From NCBI RefSeq assembly GCF_036850765.1, contig NC_089493.1:14385632-14449631 (forward strand): a stretch of 64,000 nucleotides of DNA, in the 5' to 3' direction. Made by a program: the position numbers and the translations under genes. Positions 1 to 12,400 of the stretch are shown one piece after another. The stretch's first letter is position 1. Each line of letters opens with the position of its first letter. Source of the DNA: Saccopteryx bilineata (Eukaryota; Chordata; Mammalia; Chiroptera; Emballonuridae). Below the pieces are notes generated by a model. The model was not told the DNA's origin. It saw only the letters and a program-made list of their open reading frames with translations, and ran no database searches.

Positions 1-2744
1 TAAAGGGTGTTTTTCCAGCCTGACTAAGAGTGTTCACTGTCACCACAGTGTTGGAGCAGAGGCGCCATTGGGTAGGTCCTCCTTGGAATCCCAGGTTCTG
101 GCAGCCACAAGCCAGAAAGGGAGGTGGAGGAAGTCAGGGGACATTATAGGCGGAGCCAGGAACTGCGTGGAATGAGATGAAAGACCAACGTGGCCCCTCC
201 CAAAGCTGTAGCCACCCAGCACCATTTTCAAAGGAAGGAAATCACACCCACAATGAGGGGCACGTTACATGGTGGCAGACCCAGCCCTTGAACCCAAGAA
301 CCTTCCAGCCTTGCCTAGTGTTCTTCCCATGATGCCCACAGAGGAAAAACCCTCTTCCCACGCTCGAAAGAAACCATCTCCACGCTTCGGAGAGATGAAA
401 GGGCAAAGTTCTTTTAAATCCGCAGAGCTGAGCCATTGGTCCTCGGAGCTTTCTTGACTGTTTCTCTCACGGTGGCATAATATAATTGCAGGTGTACCTT
501 CAGGAGAAGAGGGTTTGAAAGCATCTGTAACGTGTGATCGTTTCCTGGTCTTGTACTACAGGGGAGAGACAGTGTGATAAGACAACTGTATTAAAGAGGA
601 AAAGCCAAACAGGCCCCTGGGAACCAGTCTAGGGGAGAAGTAACATTTGTTACAGAAGCACGAGAAAGGAGGACTTCCTTTACTACGGGATTTGAGGTTG
701 GCTGCGTTTTGAAGATGGTCATGACTTTATGAAGTGTCCGTGACGGAATGAATGCTCGGTGGTATACTGAATCAGCCACTGGAGATGACTCGGGCTCCTG
801 CGCTGGGACGCTGAGCTCGCTCCTGTTGGGAGACACCTTCTGCACTCCAAAAATTGGAGAGATTGCTGCTTCTTTGTTCTCCTGCACCCCCCAGCCTCAC
901 CCCGGTTCCCCAGGGATACAACAGGAAGGATACTCCTGCCAAGTGGATCTTTGTTCCTAAAAAGAGTTCCTGGCCAAAATAGCTTTCTCTTTTCTTATGC
1001 TATTAAACTGGCTTGCACCATTTTGGGGGGGGAAACCTCTCTTTTAAAAAGCCCAGGGAAAATCTTACACAGCCATCCCCCATCTGCCTCCCCCGGATCT
1101 AGACGTGGACCTTTTGTCCTTCGGAGTCTGTGGTGCTCCCAAGCAGAAGCATTCTCGAATCCCCAAACAGCTCCCTAGTCTGCAGCCAAAAAGCTCCCCG
1201 GTCTGCAGCCAAAAAGCTCTAACATGAGCGCCCTCGGTCAAAAGCGCCCAGCCAAAGAGACGTGCCTCCATCAGAGTGTCTCCGCTACATGAAGGTGCGA
1301 CCCACCCTTATCTAGTCTGTCCTGACCGCAGAGAGCTGAGGGGCTTTTCGGGAGACCTAGAGTGTGCTCATGAAAAATAGCCTGTTACCCAAGGCGGCCT
1401 GTGGGACCCCAGAAGGAGGGCCAGGAGGGAGGAGGGAGGGCCATAGGAAGGAGGAGGAGGAGGTGTCTCCAGGGGCTGAGGGGCTGAGGGTAGAGCAGTA
1501 TGCTAGGCACAGGTAAAAGGTGATGAGCGCCATGTGTCTGCCTCCCGGGAGTCCGCAGTCTAAAAGAAAGAGCAGCTGGGTGTGTTCTCATGCACAGAGT
1601 TGCCACGAGAGAGCTTCAGATCACCTATACTAATACGAAAAGGTGGAAAAGGAAAAAAAGTTATTTTCAGAAAAATATTCCCCCCAAAAACCCATTTTTA
1701 AAGACAAGATACATGTGCATGCATATAAATATAGGTGTCAGTATTTCAATGAATATATTTAAATGCCTAGATTTATAGAGACAATTTCTGGACATATATA
1801 AAGAGAGTGAATCTGCGAGTCGGGTGTTAGGGGGAAGGCATTTATTTTTCAAATTATATCCACCTAGTTGTATATGTTTTATTGACAGTGAGCAAAGACA
1901 ACTTTCATGATCTTTTTTTGAAGGGAGATAACTTAGATATTTTAATAATAGATAAGAGCTTCCTCTTATCTATTCAGTAGATCTGTTAGAGCGCGTGCAT
2001 CTCTTTGGAGAGGAGGGGAGATGGTTGGCTGCGCTGAAGCACACGCAGGATGTCAGGCTGTGAGGAGCAGGGAGGTGTGGCTGACTAAGGCTTCTCTCGG
2101 GCTGCCTGGTGTGTTCCCCCGCATACCTGGAGCCAGTAAAGATCCGTCTGGTATTATTGGTCTGCACAATTCTCAGAGTTCTGTGCTTAGCGGGCTTACT
2201 GGATGAAGGAAGAAGTCTGGTTGATTACTTCTATTTCCATTCACCTGCAAATCTGGGTGTTGAACCCAAATAACATTATAGTTGATATACTAACAAAGAG
2301 AATAAGAGTTACTCCTTCGAAGACGATCTGTGTCACTTTGGAGTAGGTGAAGATTTCTTAGTTGGGACACATAAAATGCATTGAGTTATTTTTTTAAAAT
2401 CTTTATAAATTGGACTTCATAATAATTTTAAACCTCTGCTGATTAAAAAGGCACTGTTTAAGAAACTGAATGAACAAGATATAGACTGAGGCAAAGAAAC
2501 ATCTCACAAATCACTTCTGTTTGTAACGTTCAAAGAAAACTTAACAATGATCAGAAGTTGAACAGCTCAGTTTATAAAACGGGCACAAACTTGAACAGGT
2601 TTGTCACCAAAGAACATATATAAATAAATGACAAGTGAAAGCATGCTCAACCTCGTTGGTTGTTAGGAAAGTCTGAGTTAAAACCACAATGAAATACCAC
2701 TACCCATCTAGTAGAATCGCTGAAATTGAAAAGATTGACAGTGT

Positions 2745-3141
2745 AGGCCCTGGCCGGTTGGCTCAGCGGTAGAGCGTCGGCCTAGCGTGCGGAGGACCCG
2801 GGTTCGATTCCCGGCCAGGGCACACAGGAGAAGTGCCCATTTGCTTCTCCACCCCTCCGCCGCACTTTCCTCTCTGTCTCTCTCTTCCCCTCCCGCAGCC
2901 AAGGCTCCATTGGAGCAAAGATGGCCCGGGCGCTGGGGATGGCTCTGTGGCCTCTGCCTCAGGCGCTAGAGTGGCTCTGGTCGCAACATGGCGACGCCCA
3001 GGATGGGCAGAGCATCGCTCCCTGGTGGGCAGAGCATCGCCCCTGGTGGGCGTGCTGGGTGGATCCCAGTCGGGCGCATGCGGGAGTCTGTCTGACTGTC
3101 TCTCCCTGTTTCCAGCTTCAGAAAAATGGAAAAAAAAAAAA
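2745..3141 (+). mobile_element. Rhin-1-type tRNA SINE, copy 1
   Basis: A tRNA-like head (2747-2822) has a Pol III A box (TGGCTCAGCGG), a B box (GGTTCGATTCC) and a matching 7-bp acceptor stem (GCCCTGG/CCAGGGC). It is followed by a roughly 300-base unrelated body and an A-rich tail. The target-site duplication AAAAGATTGACAGTGT flanks it at about 2729-2744 and 3142-3157. The near-perfect duplication indicates a fairly young insertion. The family name is from memory of rhinolophoid bat genomes. Confidence 0.88.
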
Positions 3142-3238
3142 AAAAGATTGACAGTGTTAAGTGTTGGTGAAAATGTAGAGCAACTGGAACTTTTGCACAC
3201 GGTACAGCCTCTTAGAAAAAGGGTTTGTCGGTCTAGAA

Positions 3239-3708
3239 CAGCGATTTCCAACCTTTTCCATCTCATGGCACACATAAACTAATTGCTAAAATTCTGCAGC
3301 ACACCAAAAAATAGATTTTTTTGCCAGTCTGACAAAAAGAAATTGGTACAAATTTGATTGACTTACAAAAAATAATAGCAATAGTAATTACCTACCCTAT
3401 TTGCTTCGAAGCGACTTTTTAAAAAATCAGCCATCTAGACTTGTACATAAGGATTTTTGGTACCAAGAATTAACCAATCAGATGCAAACTTATTATGCTG
3501 TGTGACCAATAAAATGCAACTCTATTATATGACCTATATACTTATGGTTCAAGACAGGGCATTCATACCAGGTGGCTGTGGTTATGTTGACTGTTGTCAT
3601 TTTTTTTATTTGACAATCTAGGGAAAAGAGGTCAGTGCCTTTGACTAAATGTTCCGGCAGTATTGCATGTTATAAAAATTCTTGTGGCACACCGGTTGAA
3701 AATTGCTG
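3239..3708. mobile_element. Non-autonomous hAT DNA transposon (MITE), 470 bp
   Basis: Imperfect terminal inverted repeats are present: the left end starts CAGCGATTTCCAACC, and the right end read in reverse starts CAGCAATTTTCAACC. Both continue into a 'ggcacac' motif. The flanking 8-base duplication is GTCTAGAA versus CCCTAGAA (6 of 8 match), the size expected for hAT. There is no transposase coding capacity inside. It sits within the older L1 relic. Confidence 0.75.
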
Positions 3709-5689
3709 CCCTAGAAAGTTACACATTCACTTACCAGCAATTATCCAAGGGAAATGGAAACATGTTCGTGAACGACTGATACAGAAGTTCAAAGCAGTTT
3801 TTGTGTGTGTGTTTGTGTTGTTTTTGTTGTTCTGTTCTGTTCTGTTTAGTAAAATCCAAGGCTGAAGCAACACAGATGTGCACCTGCAGAGGATAAACAA
3901 ACTGTGGCATACCCATACAATGGAATACCAGTCCGTAATAGCATAATAAGGAGTGAACCAGGGCGGGGTAGGCACGACAGCAGAGGGCTCAGGGGAGCTT
4001 TGGGGTGATGGGAATCTGTATCCGTGTTGTGCTCTGTCTCTTGAGTATGGTCCTGGTTGCACTGGAATAACATTTGTCAGAACTCAGCAAACAGTACACC
4101 AGGATGGCCCTCGCGGTATCTGTCCCCTGGAGGAGGACTGCCACTGTGGTGTCACTGTGCGCACACTTGCACAAACACACAGGTACATTTTCTCAGGCCG
4201 TGTGCCGATTCTCCTGCCGAGATGCCCAGAGTGGGGGGGGGGTGTGTGGGGACACCCCATGCCTTGGCCTCCGTTCCATTCTGCCCGTAGGGTTTCGTAT
4301 TCAAGCCTATGCCCTCCCAGAAACTGACCCGTTCAGAATGGAGAGTGGAGCCGCAGGAATTGATTATGAATGAGCTCGTGCAACATCTGGGCGTTGGCAC
4401 CTTACTCCCAGATACCTGGAGACCACAGGAGTGCCCAGGCAGCTCAGGACTCTTACCTGTGGAGGATCTGTGGAGGCCACAGGTGCGGCAGAGCGGGATG
4501 GAAGGAAGGGTTGGGGGCTTGTCCTGAAGCCTTGTTTTTACTCAGTTTGTGGGTTCATTGGCTTGTGCGAGGTGGCAGGTGGGTGTTCCGTGGTTCTGAA
4601 GTATTCAAGTTCCCGTTAGGTTCTATGAAATTCATGGGAGTGTTGATGATAGCCCTTTTCGTAAGGTCTCTTTCTCTACCTTCTCTCTCATTTATTTCAT
4701 TATGTCTTTCACATTTTTTTTTTTCCTGGCAAAGTAAATAGGAAAAGACTGCTGGCTTCTTACCTGTGTTTCCTCTCGTTCCACTCTGATCGAATCTCCT
4801 GGTGGTTCGGGAAAGCTCGGGGTAAGGGTCGCCTGCAGAGGCGGGGACCATAGGGCCAGGTCAGTGTGGGTTGCCTGTGGAACCGCCTTCTGGAAGATGG
4901 CAGAGAGCCTTGACTTGCCGCAGGAAACAGGCATGTTTTCTCTGCCTGGAGACAGGAAAGGGATGTTTCCAAAAAGAGGGAGTAGAAGGGGAAGGCTCCA
5001 GCCCCCCAGGGCACCTCGCTCTGCTTGCTCTGCTCCCGGGAGCGGCTCACTCGGGAGGCTTGCGGGGTGCCGGATTCTGCATCTTGGCAACAGGCCTTGT
5101 GGGAAATGAGGAGGGCGGGGGCAGCGGGAACCCCGGGAGCCGTGAGTGGAGCTGTAAGTCTTTCAGTTCATCCTTCAACTAATATATATTTTCATGTCGG
5201 TGGGGGGGCGATGGCTGTTGTAGGAATTTCACCCCAGGAATTGCCAAACAAGTTAATTTACCTGTTTCTCATACAATGCACTTATTAAAATAAACTTTCA
5301 CTCCATTATGGAGTGTAAGTAATGGGCCTCCTGCAGGCACAATAGAAAAGGGGCTTGCAGAGTAAAAGCTCTTTTACTTTTTATTTAATTTTTTTTTTTT
5401 TTTGAGACATTGTCCTGTGGAACCCAGCATCATCTATATTACTAATCACTTGTGGGGCTCTCTACCACTTCACATTACTCCCTTGGAATTAAACTGCACA
5501 TAGAAAATATGAAAAACGTACTTTTTTAAACAGTAGAAAAGTCGTTTTCAAGCATAATACCCAAAATAAAGTGCCGTGAAGCCATTAGTAGTAAATTGAA
5601 ATTTTTGATATGCAATTTGTACAAAAACTGACAAGTGCGGACTCCCCCTCCCCCCGTCCCTCCACCATTAGTCATTGGGTTTAGCGGAC

Positions 5690-6130
5690 ACGGAGGTAGT
5701 AATCTGCAAGGACAGGCATTTTGATGTCGACTTCAATTGCACACTTCATTTATTTGGACAGGGCACAGGCGGCGGCTTCTGTCACGCGCAGCATCACCAC
5801 ACTATTAGCGAATTTCGCCCCAGGGCAGCTGGGACGCTGCGCTGGGGCAGATGTTCTTTTCAGCCTATTCAGTGACCATTCTTGGGGTTGTTTACTGTTG
5901 CCATGGTGACTTTCATTTCCATAGCAGCCGCGCTGCTGTTTCTCAAAGGAAAATGAATTTAGTTATAAAAGGATAATATTTTTCTCTGTCTCTATATAAC
6001 CTGCCATCTGTCGACCGGTGGATCAGTAAGGAGTCAGAAACCTATTACGAATTACAGCAATGAAGTGATGAGTATTTTTTTTTTTTGGCCCCATATTAAA
6101 AGCAATAATTAATGTGGAAGCAGACATTGT
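5690..6130. promoter_or_regulatory. Candidate intronic regulatory element with FHL, forkhead and X-box motifs
   Basis: Non-repetitive block containing GACGC (5833-5837), TGTTTAC (5889-5895) and the palindromic X-box GTTGCCATGGTGAC (5897-5910). An A/T-rich stretch with TAATTAAT (6107-6114) follows. X-boxes bind RFX proteins and TGTTTAC is the classical forkhead site. GACGC is the second motif reported for FOXN3. Function is inferred only, and short motifs can occur by chance. Confidence 0.4.
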
Positions 6131-6731
6131 GCTCTCAACATCATAACTTAATTTGTTTATGTATGTTTTAAGTGTGTGTTTTTTCATTCCTTCCACCTCC
6201 TGCACTACCACAGTGCATGCACACACTCTCGTAAAATACCATTTACATTCTGCTGACCAGTAGAAATGACCAGACGTCTTGTTTGTGTCTCTCTAGAGGC
6301 AGGTGTGTTTAATGCTTTCTCTTCTTGATGCTGTGAGCTTCCCCAGTTCATTAAAGATTCCTGGGGCTGAACTTCCTATTGTCACCCCACTCTCCCACGC
6401 CTGCACCCCAGGGGAACAAGCTGTAGGGGTGCATAGACCAGCAAGTGATCAGGAACATACAGGGCAAATTATGAAATTAGCAAAATGAGAAGAGACCATG
6501 CTTTGATTTTTTTTTTTTAAAGGTATAAACCTTCCTTTTATAGCTTATGCTAGAATACCTTTCCTCCTCTCAAATCATAGTGGGAAGAAAGTCACCTTTG
6601 GAATAGCTCATCTAATTTCCGGATTTTTTTTTTCTCTGTTGCATTCATAAACTATAACGTGCAGGGGGAAAAAACCACACATACACCTGGCCCCGTTGTA
6701 AATAATGTTATTTATTGGTTGATTTTTCCAG

Positions 6732-6797
6732 ATCCTGACATTGATGCTGCCAGTGCCATGATGCTTTTGAATACTCCCCCTGAGATACAAGCAGGTT
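6732..6797 (+). CDS. FOXN3: FOXN3 exon of 66 bases (22 codons), probable cassette exon
   Basis: Coding exon of the forkhead repressor FOXN3. After one base from the previous exon completes an Asp codon, it reads [21 protein letters not shown] and ends on the first base of a Phe codon. The acceptor is TTTTTCCAG and the donor is GTT followed by GTGAGT. The segment lies after the forkhead domain, in the C-terminal half of the protein. Human FOXN3 is known in a longer form with this segment and a form 22 residues shorter without it. The length here is exactly 66 bases, so inclusion or skipping keeps the frame. The donor choice is fixed by the next exon, which begins TT and completes Phe. If the following intron were retained, translation would stop after two extra codons (TGT GAG TAG). 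Identification is from remembered human protein sequence. Confidence 0.95.
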
Positions 6798-9373
6798 GTG
6801 AGTAGCTATTTCTATAGCTTTCGGCACCATAGTTTGTGAACTTAACCTTCTCATTTATATACCAGGCCACAGGAAGAACTAATGTCCCAGTAGAACTTCT
6901 CTTGTAGAATCACTTTAAAATGACCCGAGTGCATGATTACATGCATATGCATATAAACATGCGGCCATGCATATGGATGAGTGAATGCTTAGGTGCTTCT
7001 CCAAGATGACCAAGTTCCGGTATCATTTTCAGGGCTTAAGACGTGGGGGAAGGGAAGCAGACCCTATAATGAGTCCCAGCGGAGAGACCTTCTTTGCTCC
7101 TGCAGGAATGGTCCCTGTGAGTTTTTAGTTTCTGCTGGAAGACGCTACGTGGGGCCAGCTTAACAGCCATGGAGCTGAGCAGTGCCCATTTTTAGAAATT
7201 CCTTTCCCTTTGGGGATCTCATTAATAGCAGGCTACTGTTGTGTAGAGCTGGAGAGGAGAGGAAAGTCTGGCTGAGGTGCATGTTGTGCAGGAGCTTGGA
7301 ATAGCCTTGAGATGGGCCCCCCCAAGGTGCCCCTTCCACCCCCACCAGCATCTCGTGCTGCCTTAGAAGGGCAGGGCGCATTTAGCTAAGCAGAGCTCCT
7401 GTCTTCTTCACCTTCTGTCGGCCGTTAAGCGATATCAAGCTCAAGACGAATCTTTTCCTCCTTTGAACTTCTTTCCTGTCCACTGCCTAATGCTTTTCTC
7501 CCCGCATCTGGAGCTGGACTGCTGTGATGATGAGGAATGGCCTCACGTGGCGGTATCTGCCCCCTCGTGCTACTGACTCGAGATCAGTTATTCTGCCCAC
7601 TTGTCCCCCAGGGTCTGCGCGGCACGTGGTCAGGACACTGCTGCTCTGCAGCCTCCTATAGAGGAAACACACCGCGTGAAGATGGTGACGTGAGGCGCGG
7701 ACCCCCCACCGCGGCACCAGGGGCTGGCGCCCACCCGGCTCAGTCTGATGGCCAGGACTTCACCGGTTAGGGGGCTCCCGCTCACACAGGACTGGGTGGC
7801 GTCCTGAGCCAGGGGAACCCTCCACTGTCGCGGTCGGTAGTGGTTCCCCCAGAGGCGCATCCAGCCTCAGACTCGGAGCAGGTTGTCGTCTGTGAGCAGT
7901 GGGCTGGTGCGGACTCCCAGGCCGCCCCGCCCAGCCCTGCACTTGTCACAGCCTTCCCACGGCTGTAAAAAACTTAACCACATCCTTTGTTACTAGTTCC
8001 TTTTTTAAAAGAAAACAAACCCAAAAATACAGGCAAGCATTCTCAGGAAGGACTTGTCCCTTGGCCAGGGGGCTGCTGTTAACTCCTAAAGAAAGGTGCG
8101 GAATTCCCAGTCTCTCTTTGCTAAACTCAGATCACTGGCCATTGAAACGTCCCAGGCACGGCCCTTTAAACTCGCAGTTAACCTGTCGTGTGGTTTTTAA
8201 ATGATGTTGGAAGTTATAGAATAATAATAATAAACAACAACTCCATTCTCAGGTGACATTGCAGGAAGAGTGCAGGCCATGTTGCAATCGAGTTACAGCC
8301 CGAAATGTCTTCTAAAATCAAGTTACGTAACTTGTCATGGGTGAAACGTACTGATTCCATCAGAGCTGAGTAAGATTCTGGTCCCTTCCGTAGCTTCCGG
8401 CTACTGTACACAGCGATCGTTGATCTAAAACCACATTTTTGATGCACTGGAGGAGCGGAGTGAAGAGGGCAGAGGCGAAGGGGTCGGCCGCGAGCCGTTC
8501 CTCAGCAGCTGCCCTGCCAGTCTCACTGGGCTCCCGGCCGCAGGTAGAACAGGGAAAGGGTTTTTTTCTGATCAGTTGACAAGTTCATGGTTTTTAGTGT
8601 TCTCATGACTTAAGTCAACTTCTCCGTCACTGTAACATCAGACTGTAAATAATTATTTGGGGGGGGGGGGCTTCCATAGTCTGATTTACTTTGAAATGCT
8701 GAAGTTGAGTATTCAAAGCTCCGTGTCCATGTGTTCAAGCTGGAGGCTGGTTCTTAGAAGGCTTTCCTCCCTCACCTTTCCCACGGGGAGAAGCCCAGCC
8801 CATGGACGCCTAACACCGGGAGGGGCCCCGGGTCCTGGCAGGAGGGAGCCAGGACACCTACAGAGGTCGTGGAAGGGGACACCCTCGGCAGGAGCAACAG
8901 TACATTGAAGACTGGGGAGAGGGTGGTTACTCATCTTCCCCTCTGGTCTGTGTGTTCACCCTCCCCTCTGGCCCCAGGCCCTGTAAAGTCCCCCGGAGGT
9001 CAAGGTAGAGCGTCATCAGTGGGCTGCAGAGCCCGGCAGACCAGACGGGAGCACTGCGTGTCTGCTCGTGTGCTCCTGATAAACACGGTCACAGGCGCAC
9101 CGTCTCCACTCTGATTTCACTTCGCTCTTCTCTGCTTCGCCCTTCCTTTGCCTCCCTTTATTGCCATGGTACACTGTGTAGTGTTTCTTATGCTGGGATT
9201 TGACACGGAACCCTGCCCCCCAATGGGGGAAGTTTTAGAGACTTGTCATGATGACGCTTCCTGCGTCACCAGCTTTGCCCAAGGCTTTGAAATGGTGAGA
9301 ATGGCTTCCTTAGCAAAAAGTTTCAAAGGTGGCAGACACCCAGCCATCCTGATGGCGTGTGAGTAGCCTGCCC

Positions 9374-9376
<3 letters not shown>

Positions 9377-9414
<38 letters not shown>
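9377..9414. repeat. (GT)n microsatellite
   Basis: About 19 uninterrupted GT units, followed by an imperfect GT-rich tail to about 9435. It is probably length-polymorphic. Long antiparallel open frames across it are artefacts of the dinucleotide. Confidence 0.97.
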
Positions 9415-9416
<2 letters not shown>

Positions 9417-12400
9417 ACGTGGATGTGTGCGTGTATCATCCAGGCTCTGGGGTCCCCCCACTGCCCACATTGGGGAGTGTCGGTTCCTGTCTGCATCCAG
9501 CCTGCCTGCATTCTCCCCAGGCTGCTCTGGAGAACCGCTCTGTGTACAAAGCCTCTTGTTTTCACCTCCTGGGTTCGCTGATGCTCCTGTTTGAGTGGGG
9601 CCACCAGCCTGGTCTGCCTACCGCGGTTGCTCTCAGCTGTAGGAGACTGGGCGGATAGCGTGAAATACTTCTCCTGTGTTATTGCCCTTCGTAGCCCAGT
9701 CTACTTCACATCACTGGGCAGGGCCACTTAGATCTTCTCTTTTATCCTGCCCTCGCTCGACCTCTGCAAAGCTAGCTAGGGGCTGGCCAAGTGGCCACAG
9801 GCCAGGGTCTGAGCAGAGTGGGTCGTTCAAAGGAAGCGACTCAAGAAGCTTGTGATAACCTCAATCAACCAAGGCCCTTGATCTTTGAGGAGCCCCTCGC
9901 TGCCCCAGCGGAGCCCAGCACTCCGTGTATGACTTGAGCAGGACTTCCTGTGGGCCCCTGTTGGGCAAATGAGTTTGTAAAATTTGTATTTTTTGAGTTT
10001 GCTCACTTTTATTGTTAAAAATGGTGCTAGGCAGCCACATGTGTGCTTGCCCTCAGAGCAGGGGAGTTGATTGCATATTGTGGATTACCTTCTTGCTTGG
10101 GAGGGGCCATTGTTTTGCTCATGTTTGCTGCAGGAGGGGTCTTTGAGGACCCAGGCAGTTTGGCAGCGAGAGCAGAAAGAATGCATGCAGGGTGCTGAGG
10201 AAGAAGCCAGTTTTGCAGAGAGAGAAGGTGTGCAGATGGGGAACCAGAGCTGAGGAGCTTTGCGAGCTCCACTGAGGCTGGTTGGGGCCTTTGATTCTAG
10301 GAGGAACAAGGAGAAGATTCTTCTGGTTGTGGAACTGGAGAATGTGTCAGGGCTTTGGGAGCCCTGAATGAAAGGAAGTGTTTTCCAAACTGTGTTTGCT
10401 CATTGGCCAGTGCGAGACTTTAACAAAGGAATGGCCCACCATTTCTTGGCTCCACTGTTTCTTTACCGCCTGTCCGAATCCAGTGAGAACTTGCACGGCA
10501 GCGGCTGCTGGCCTGACAGCCCCCCCTTCGGCCTCTCATTGCAGCCAGATGCTTCCCTTTCAAGGAGACGCCAGTGTGCATCTAATTACCACCTCAGGCT
10601 CCAACCTGGTGCGGTGTGCCGAACCCGCCAGCAGCACTGGCGGTGGTGACTTCATCTCTTCCCGACTTTGCCCGTTTGCAGAGAGGGAAATGTTCGACAG
10701 GGAGTGCCGCGCTGTCTCCCCTGCTCCATAGGACGCTACTTCCAGAAAAATGAGGGCAGAGCATTGATTGCTGCCTCATTATCTCTTCAACTTTGCGTTA
10801 TGCTCCTGGTCAGATCCATCCGCCTCCCCTCCCCCGCCCCTGCGCTCACCAAAGCAGGCTTGTAGACTGCTTCCAGCTTCTGGAGTCGACCTAAGGACCG
10901 GCTTTGCTATCCCCTGTGACAAGCCCCGTGAGTCATCTTTAACCCTGGTGGAGGTACTGTTTTGAAGCCAGAAGTCAGATCACCAATTATTCATCTTCAA
11001 AGGCTTATATAATCCCTGGTTGGAAGGTTCCCAGTGAGGAATGCTAGATAATAAAACAACGAAATGGGCGCGTTCTGCGCCCTGCCCGGGACTGGGAAAT
11101 GTACCGACGCACCAGGCGCGGGGGAAGAGCCACCGCCAGGAAGTCTGTGCCCCTATCGCAGGTGGTTCCCCAGCATCCTTCTAAGTCGTCAGCAGGTGGA
11201 GAGGCCAGCAGTGGCATTAGGGAAAGGAAGGATTGTCAGATCACCTGGCTGCTCAGCTTATGGCCTCAGGTATCGTTTGCCAGGGCTGCTCTCCAAGGGC
11301 AGCAGTAGGAGCTCAGAGGTTAATTTTAGAAGCTCTGAACACCGAGGGAGCTAAGCATGCTGGGGGGGGGGGGTATGCTGGGATGAGGACGTGCGGGGGC
11401 GGGGGAGGCGAGGCAGGGAGGGACGTTTGTCTTGCGCCACTGACTCTTTTTAGGTCTCCAAGATGCTCACGTTCAGATCACAGTGAGCGGTGCTGCTTGG
11501 TTCGACTCTCGCTTGGGTGTGAGTGTCGCTTTCTTGCTGGTTAAAAATAAGAAAGTTTAGAGTCAGTCTGTTAACTTGACGAGCTCTGGTGCCGATATCC
11601 TTGGCATCCGGTTTCGAGAAGTTGAGAGTCTCCGATGTGTGTCTCCTCGCCTACGAGCGCCGAATGATGTGACAGAAAGGGCTGGGGCTGGAGGCCTGTG
11701 CCTTTGCTGGTGGGAGCCACACACCCGAGCTGGGGCTTGATTGTAAATGTCCAGTTACCTTATTACATCTCTTCTCCAGCTGGAGCCCAGGTGTGATTTA
11801 CTACATTGGGTGGCGCGCCGGTGGTCAAGAGCTGGGGCTTTATGTGCTGTGATGACAGACTGAGGGAAATGCATAGTGAAGGGAACGGAAAGATAGACAT
11901 GCTGATCGGGAATGGGCCAGAGGAATGGACCTCATGCCCCTTTAGGGCCCCAGAATCAAAAAAAGGCGGTGAAGCATAGACCTCGGAACACCTTTCTCGC
12001 ATGTTTTCGATGGCCTGTGATTCCTCCTCGGAAGCCGTGTGCCCGACACTGGCGGGTGGAGACAGAAGGGAAGAACGATGGGGGACCAGTGCTGCATCAC
12101 AGCTGGTTTCTGGCATCAGCAGACAGGTGCATCCACCATCCCCAACGTGGAGAGCGCTGCCAGTGACAAGGGTTGAGAAATGCCAGGGTTGGCACAGGCA
12201 CCGAGCAGTTGCAGCTCATTTGAGAAGCAGCTCCAGGATGCAGAAGAAGAAAGAGTCCGGTTTCCGTGCCAGAAGTCTTGTGCAGTTCAGGAACTAGCTC
12301 AGGGAAAGCCTCTTGATGCCGCGGGGGTAGCTCTGTCCCTGAGCTCCTCTTTGGAGTGAATACAGTTCGCCAATCAGGAAGATGTTTTAGTGGGTAAGTG

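Larger units (their letters stand above)
2560..4110 (+). mobile_element. L1 LINE 3'-end relic, interrupted by two later insertions
   Basis: Segments at about 2560-2744, 3158-3238 and 3717-4110 follow the order of a mammalian L1 ORF2 tail and 3' UTR. Recognisable phrases are the 'ctcaacctcgttggttgttagg' type, 'aaccacaatgaaataccact', 'catacaatggaataccag' and 'acatttgtcagaactcagca'. All three are in + orientation and much diverged, with no intact reading frame. A Rhin-1 SINE and a hAT MITE have inserted into it, so the L1 is the oldest of the three. Confidence 0.75.
1..6731 (+). other. FOXN3: FOXN3 intron (3' part) upstream of the 66-base exon
   Basis: Intronic DNA ending at the acceptor TTTTTCCAG just before position 6732. 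I see no coding exon in it: open frames are short, overlap on both strands and show no family resemblance. It holds an L1 relic with nested SINE and hAT insertions at 2.5-4.1 kb, a short 23-bp tandem duplication near 1168-1220, and a non-repetitive stretch at 5.7-6.2 kb with regulatory-looking motifs. The rest (1-2550, 4110-5690, 6200-6731) looks like unremarkable unique intron sequence. Confidence 0.8.

Noticed and set aside
2747..2822. A functional tRNA gene
   Set aside because: The tRNA-like head is part of a longer SINE with body, A-tail and target duplication. Repeated heads occur across the window.
2763..3282. Open frames of 149-170 codons near 2.8-3.3 kb, and similar ones at 25.5, 51.6 and 57.6 kb
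   Set aside because: All are translations of Rhin-1 SINE copies. The same peptides recur at each copy and no protein is implied.
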